Shown: one piece after another, positions 61,601-64,000 of the stretch
Numbering within the stretch: the stretch's first letter is position 1
Layout of the letters: every line of letters starts with the position of its first letter
Assembly: GCF_026212465.1 (NCBI RefSeq)
Contig: NC_080057.1
Coordinates: forward strand, 24,268,647-24,332,646
From: Amaranthus tricolor
Taxonomy: Eukaryota > Streptophyta > Magnoliopsida > Caryophyllales > Amaranthaceae
Reading direction: 5' to 3'
Length of the DNA stretch: 64,000 nt
Notes under the pieces: model-generated
What the model was told of the DNA's origin: nothing
The model's input: the letters and a program-made list of their open reading frames with translations, nothing else
Database searches by the model: none
Program-made: the position numbers and the translations under genes

Positions 61601-63320
61601 TAGATTTGAAATTGATTTATCTGTTATTACCTTACAGAACTCTGATCCCAAAACATTTCTGAGCATATATCATGTACTCTCTCTTCTCTTTATATATTCA
61701 ACTAAAATAGCGTCGGTCAAAGACAAATAAAGTTTCAGTGAAGTGACTCGTAAAAATTCATACCCTAATAAGAGTGTAAAATATCTGACAGAAGTACATT
61801 AAGATAAAATAAAGAGTGAAGTAACAAACACTTGAAGATACTACATAAAGTAAGTACTGAACTAAGTTATCATGTATCTTCAAAGTGTTAGAGAGCCACT
61901 TTTCAAGTTCGAACGTACGATCAGGTTGGAAGAAGGGACGAAAATGGTTAGTTGGTATTGGTAACATACAGTCTTAACTTTTAAATCATCAAACAACTAG
62001 TTTCCAGGAGAAATTATCAGACTATCTTCTTTTCCTGATCTGAAGCTTATAAAACATTTAAACAAAAAATCACTAAAATGCGCAAGTTTTTTGCAGTTTT
62101 CTAACATTCAACTGTGATGGAAACATATAATGTTGGAAGGTGCTCTCTGAAGTAAGATATTTCTTTCACCATAGCCTAATGTCCCAACTCTCAGCTCCCA
62201 AGAATTCATAAATATCTGAAATTTTAAGACACTTATGTAGAAGTTTTTAACCACAATCATGCCTAGAGTTAGTAACAAAGATTCATTCAATGTATTATAG
62301 CTGCAAGGTGAAAAATAGTTTGTAAAATAACATCCATGAAAAGCTACCTGCTCATCTGGAGAACCAAATGAAAGGCACTGCACAAGAACAGGAATTGCTC
62401 CAGCTTTAAGTGCAACATCAACCGGGGGTAACTCAGATCTAGATAACAAACGTCTTAGCTCACGTAGGGCACTGATCCTCTTCATCTGTGCACCCTTTCC
62501 CCTATTATTTAGAGCAATAAGAATACAAAATGTTCAGTAGGGAAACTGACAAGTGACAATTTATGAAAAGCCTTAAAAGCAAACATACTGATATGCAACA
62601 GATGCTTTCAATTCATCAACAGCTGAAGAAGTCTGAGCATCCAGAATTGACTGCTCCTCATCAAGCATCATATCATTATCAGGCTCACCATCATCATCAC
62701 CACCACCAACTCCGACCCTACAAAGCCGCTTAGTTCTAACAAGCATATCTCTCCTCTCTTTAGCAACAGCAACCGCATTCTGCCGTCTGCGTTGCGACGC
62801 CAAATTCCCAACTGAAATCAAGTCCATGCATTAAGTATCCTAACAGCATTTTGGAAAGTTCCAAATTGGGTTGTAGCATCTAAGCTAAACATTCATAAAC
62901 CATAACCTAAACAAAACTCAAAAAAAAAAAAAAAAAAAACAATTCAGATTGCACAAGTAGCCAACTCAAAACACAATCATAATGGATTTTGCTCTGAATA
63001 AAAAAAATTAATGTAGTCCAGGCAGTCACCAGTGACATTTCAAAAATAATTATTCAAAAAACATTATATATGTGTGTTGTAACATAATAAAGTTGAATTT
63101 ATCATTAAAAATTATTGTAAGGCGTATATACTGCTAGAACCCTAATAAAATTTCAGCCAACAAAAATCCATGAAAAAAAATTGCAATTCTTCTATTGGCA
63201 ATCCTTTGAATAACGAAAATAGAACAATATCGATGATTGATGAATGATGAAAGACGAAAAGGACTTACCTGAAGATTTGATAGGATCCCTTTTTTGAGAA
63301 GTCAAGCTACCATCTGCCAT
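52634..63320 (-). CDS. IMPA9: Importin subunit alpha, IMPA-9 type
   Basis: This is an adaptor that carries NLS proteins into the nucleus with importin beta. Eleven exons join in frame: 63320-63269, 62811-62589, 62501-62348, 61154-61052, 59614-59430, 57114-57035, 56248-56098, 54710-54629, 54515-54457, 53649-53344 and 52801-52634, giving 520 residues. The N-terminus MADGSLTSQKRDPIKSSVGN and the basic QRRRQNAVAVAKERRDMLVR segment form a divergent IBB domain. ARM repeats follow, with NLS-groove motifs WCLTNIAAG, WAIGNVAGE, WALSNLIKG, WVVVYL, RSLGNLVAG, WVLSNIAAG and YVLGNICVA. The C-terminus FGEDYGLDEA matches Arabidopsis IMPA-9, as does the overall length (about 519 there). Tyr replaces the usual groove Trp in the last motif, a feature I also recall for Arabidopsis IMPA-9. 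Introns hold several SINE-like relics. No breaks were seen. Confidence 0.96.
53035..53235 (+). repeat. Au/TS-SINE-like relic
   Basis: CCCCGATGTCATTAAGTAGC at the left and GTAGGCAAACCTTACCC at the right correspond to the head and 3' part of the family seen better at 58720. About 100 bases between them are unrelated or diverged. Confidence 0.4.
54140..54225 (+). repeat. Au/TS-SINE-like 3' fragment
   Basis: GGATGTATGCAACCTTACCC, then AACAAAGAGATTGTTTCAAT, matches the 3' block (CAGCCTTACCC...GAGGCTGTTTC) of Au/TS-type plant SINEs. Confidence 0.55.
56672..56775 (+). repeat. Au/TS-SINE-like element
   Basis: CAATGCCATTAAGTGGCCCC, ACGCAACCTTAATCTTG and AACAAAGAGTTTGTTTAC follow in the same order as in the other importin-intron copies. 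Confidence 0.55.
57620..57835. repeat. Dispersed repeat, copy 2 (relative at 2578-2800)
   Basis: It shares GATTGCGCTAAC, GTTTTTACACCTTTACGATG and TGTACTATGCACTATGC with the copy downstream of the SNARE gene. It lies in the importin intron between exons 5 and 6. Confidence 0.45.
57979..58230. repeat. Direct duplication of a ~105-bp unit in importin intron
   Basis: The unit from TGCAATTATCAAGGTTATAT to GGAAATAACT (57979-58083) recurs at about 58097-58230 with few changes; GTTCTGGTCTAATCATTCC and CAGTCGAGTCTGATTT are identical. The second copy has an extra internal duplication of CTATATGTAGTTGATCTTAA. Confidence 0.85.
58720..58800 (+). repeat. Au/TS-SINE-like element
   Basis: CCGAATGCCTTTAGTGGCTC, CCACCTACACAGGTTTCGGG and GTATGCAACCTTACCTTTG give the most readable version of the family within the importin introns. 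Confidence 0.55.
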
Positions 63321-63676
63321 TTTTATTCAGTTACAGAACAACTCCTGAATTCGAAAATTTTATCGCCAGATACAGTGCTGATAGTAGAGTTGTGATTGAC
63401 GTTGATTCCGGTGGGTGAATTGAGTTTTGAGTTATTACCGTGGAAAACTTGTTTTTTTTACGAAATACACCGTTTTAATACTCTACAATCACTTTTAATT
63501 CTCATTGAACAACCCTTCTCACCTTTCACTTTTCCTAATTACCAAAATAACGCTTGTGTTTTAGCACTTTAACAATATTTTTATCCATTAAAATTATTCG
63601 CCTATTTTTCGACACGTAGATCGAAAAAATATTTAACGTCGTTTTTATCCATCATAATGATATTTGGTTAATTAAT

Positions 63677-63850
63677 ATAGTATCAGAGCCATCGTTACAA
63701 GAATGTCATGAGTTTAAAACTCAATTACCGAAAATTCCGCATTAGGTATTTGTGTTGCGTTCACAATTCTTGGGGTCGTGTTAAACTATATAATATATCT
63801 TGGGCCTCAACCATCAAGTTAAACTTTTGATTTAGTTGATTCCTTAACAA
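63677..63850 (+). repeat. SINE-like element (family of 22031-22250)
   Basis: It begins TAGTATCAGAGCCATCG, has a body with TATATAATATATCTTGGGCC and ends TTTAGTTGATTCCTTAACA. The B box has decayed (GAGTTTAAAACTC). Confidence 0.6.
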
Positions 63851-63947
63851 AATACGACAAGTTTTGTGGGATCGAAAGAGTAGGTTTGATTTAGGCTACA
63901 ATCTAAACACTCTCTTGTACGACACCTCCCCTTGACTATCGTGTTAC

Positions 63948-64000
63948 TAGAGATGTTCATTCAGATTATTAAGTCGATTTCATATCAAACCATTTAAATC
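63948..64000 (+). mobile_element. hAT-type left terminus running off the window
   Basis: TAGAGATGTTCATTCAGATT matches the TAGAGGTGTTCATT terminal form seen at 27461 and, inverted, at 44121-44132. The rest of the element lies outside the window. Confidence 0.4.

Larger units (their letters stand above)
63321..64000. other. Upstream region of importin gene with transposon ends
   Basis: The first 150 bases are leader and promoter of the importin gene. A SINE-like copy at 63677-63850 and a hAT-type terminus at 63948 follow. No gene was found. Confidence 0.6.

Noticed and set aside
1..64000. CRISPR arrays, operons or phage-like systems
   Set aside because: The DNA is from a plant nucleus. Repeats here are transposons and microsatellites with no regular spacer structure.

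Overview
This is nuclear DNA from a flowering plant, very probably a eudicot. Genes are intron-rich, intergenic DNA is AT-rich, and SINE, hAT, Stowaway-like and Ty3/Gypsy fragments are scattered through it. The repeat repertoire reminds me of Caryophyllales (Amaranthaceae-like) genomes, but that placement is an inference. Gene models were built by joining exons by eye, using GT/AG sites, codon phase and recalled family sequences. All joints close in frame, but none has transcript support.

Layout: (1) 3433-5087, minus: a seven-exon Qc-SNARE of the SYP71 type. (2) About 7050-15926, plus: a RING-H2 E3 ubiquitin ligase with a probable long intron-containing leader; coding starts at 11311. (3) 18948-23248 and 27000-31151, plus: two tandem class III peroxidases of the PER21 type. 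Each has five exons, and exons 3-5 have identical lengths in the two copies. A 62-bp-arm inverted repeat lies between them. (4) 31975-33140: a decayed Ty3/Gypsy integrase fragment beside an LTR-like sequence. (5) 33709-36940, minus: a PLAC8-family Cys-rich protein with a probable GC-AG intron. (6) 40833-42164, minus: an intronless plant-specific protein of unknown function with an internally amplified motif. (7) 42165-50217: about 8 kb without recognisable genes, including a 462-bp hAT-type MITE with exact 8-bp target duplications. (8) 50218-50856, minus: a two-exon gene for a 90-residue secreted-peptide candidate. (9) 52634-63320, minus: an eleven-exon importin alpha of the IMPA-9 type.

The genes look like an ordinary euchromatic neighbourhood (membrane fusion, ubiquitination, wall or ROS chemistry, nuclear import) rather than one pathway. 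I found no clear novel multi-gene system. The best leads are the amplified motif in the gene at 40833-42164, the small secreted peptide gene, a start-stop uORF two bases before the RING gene's start codon, the GC-AG intron, and the hairpin between the peroxidases.
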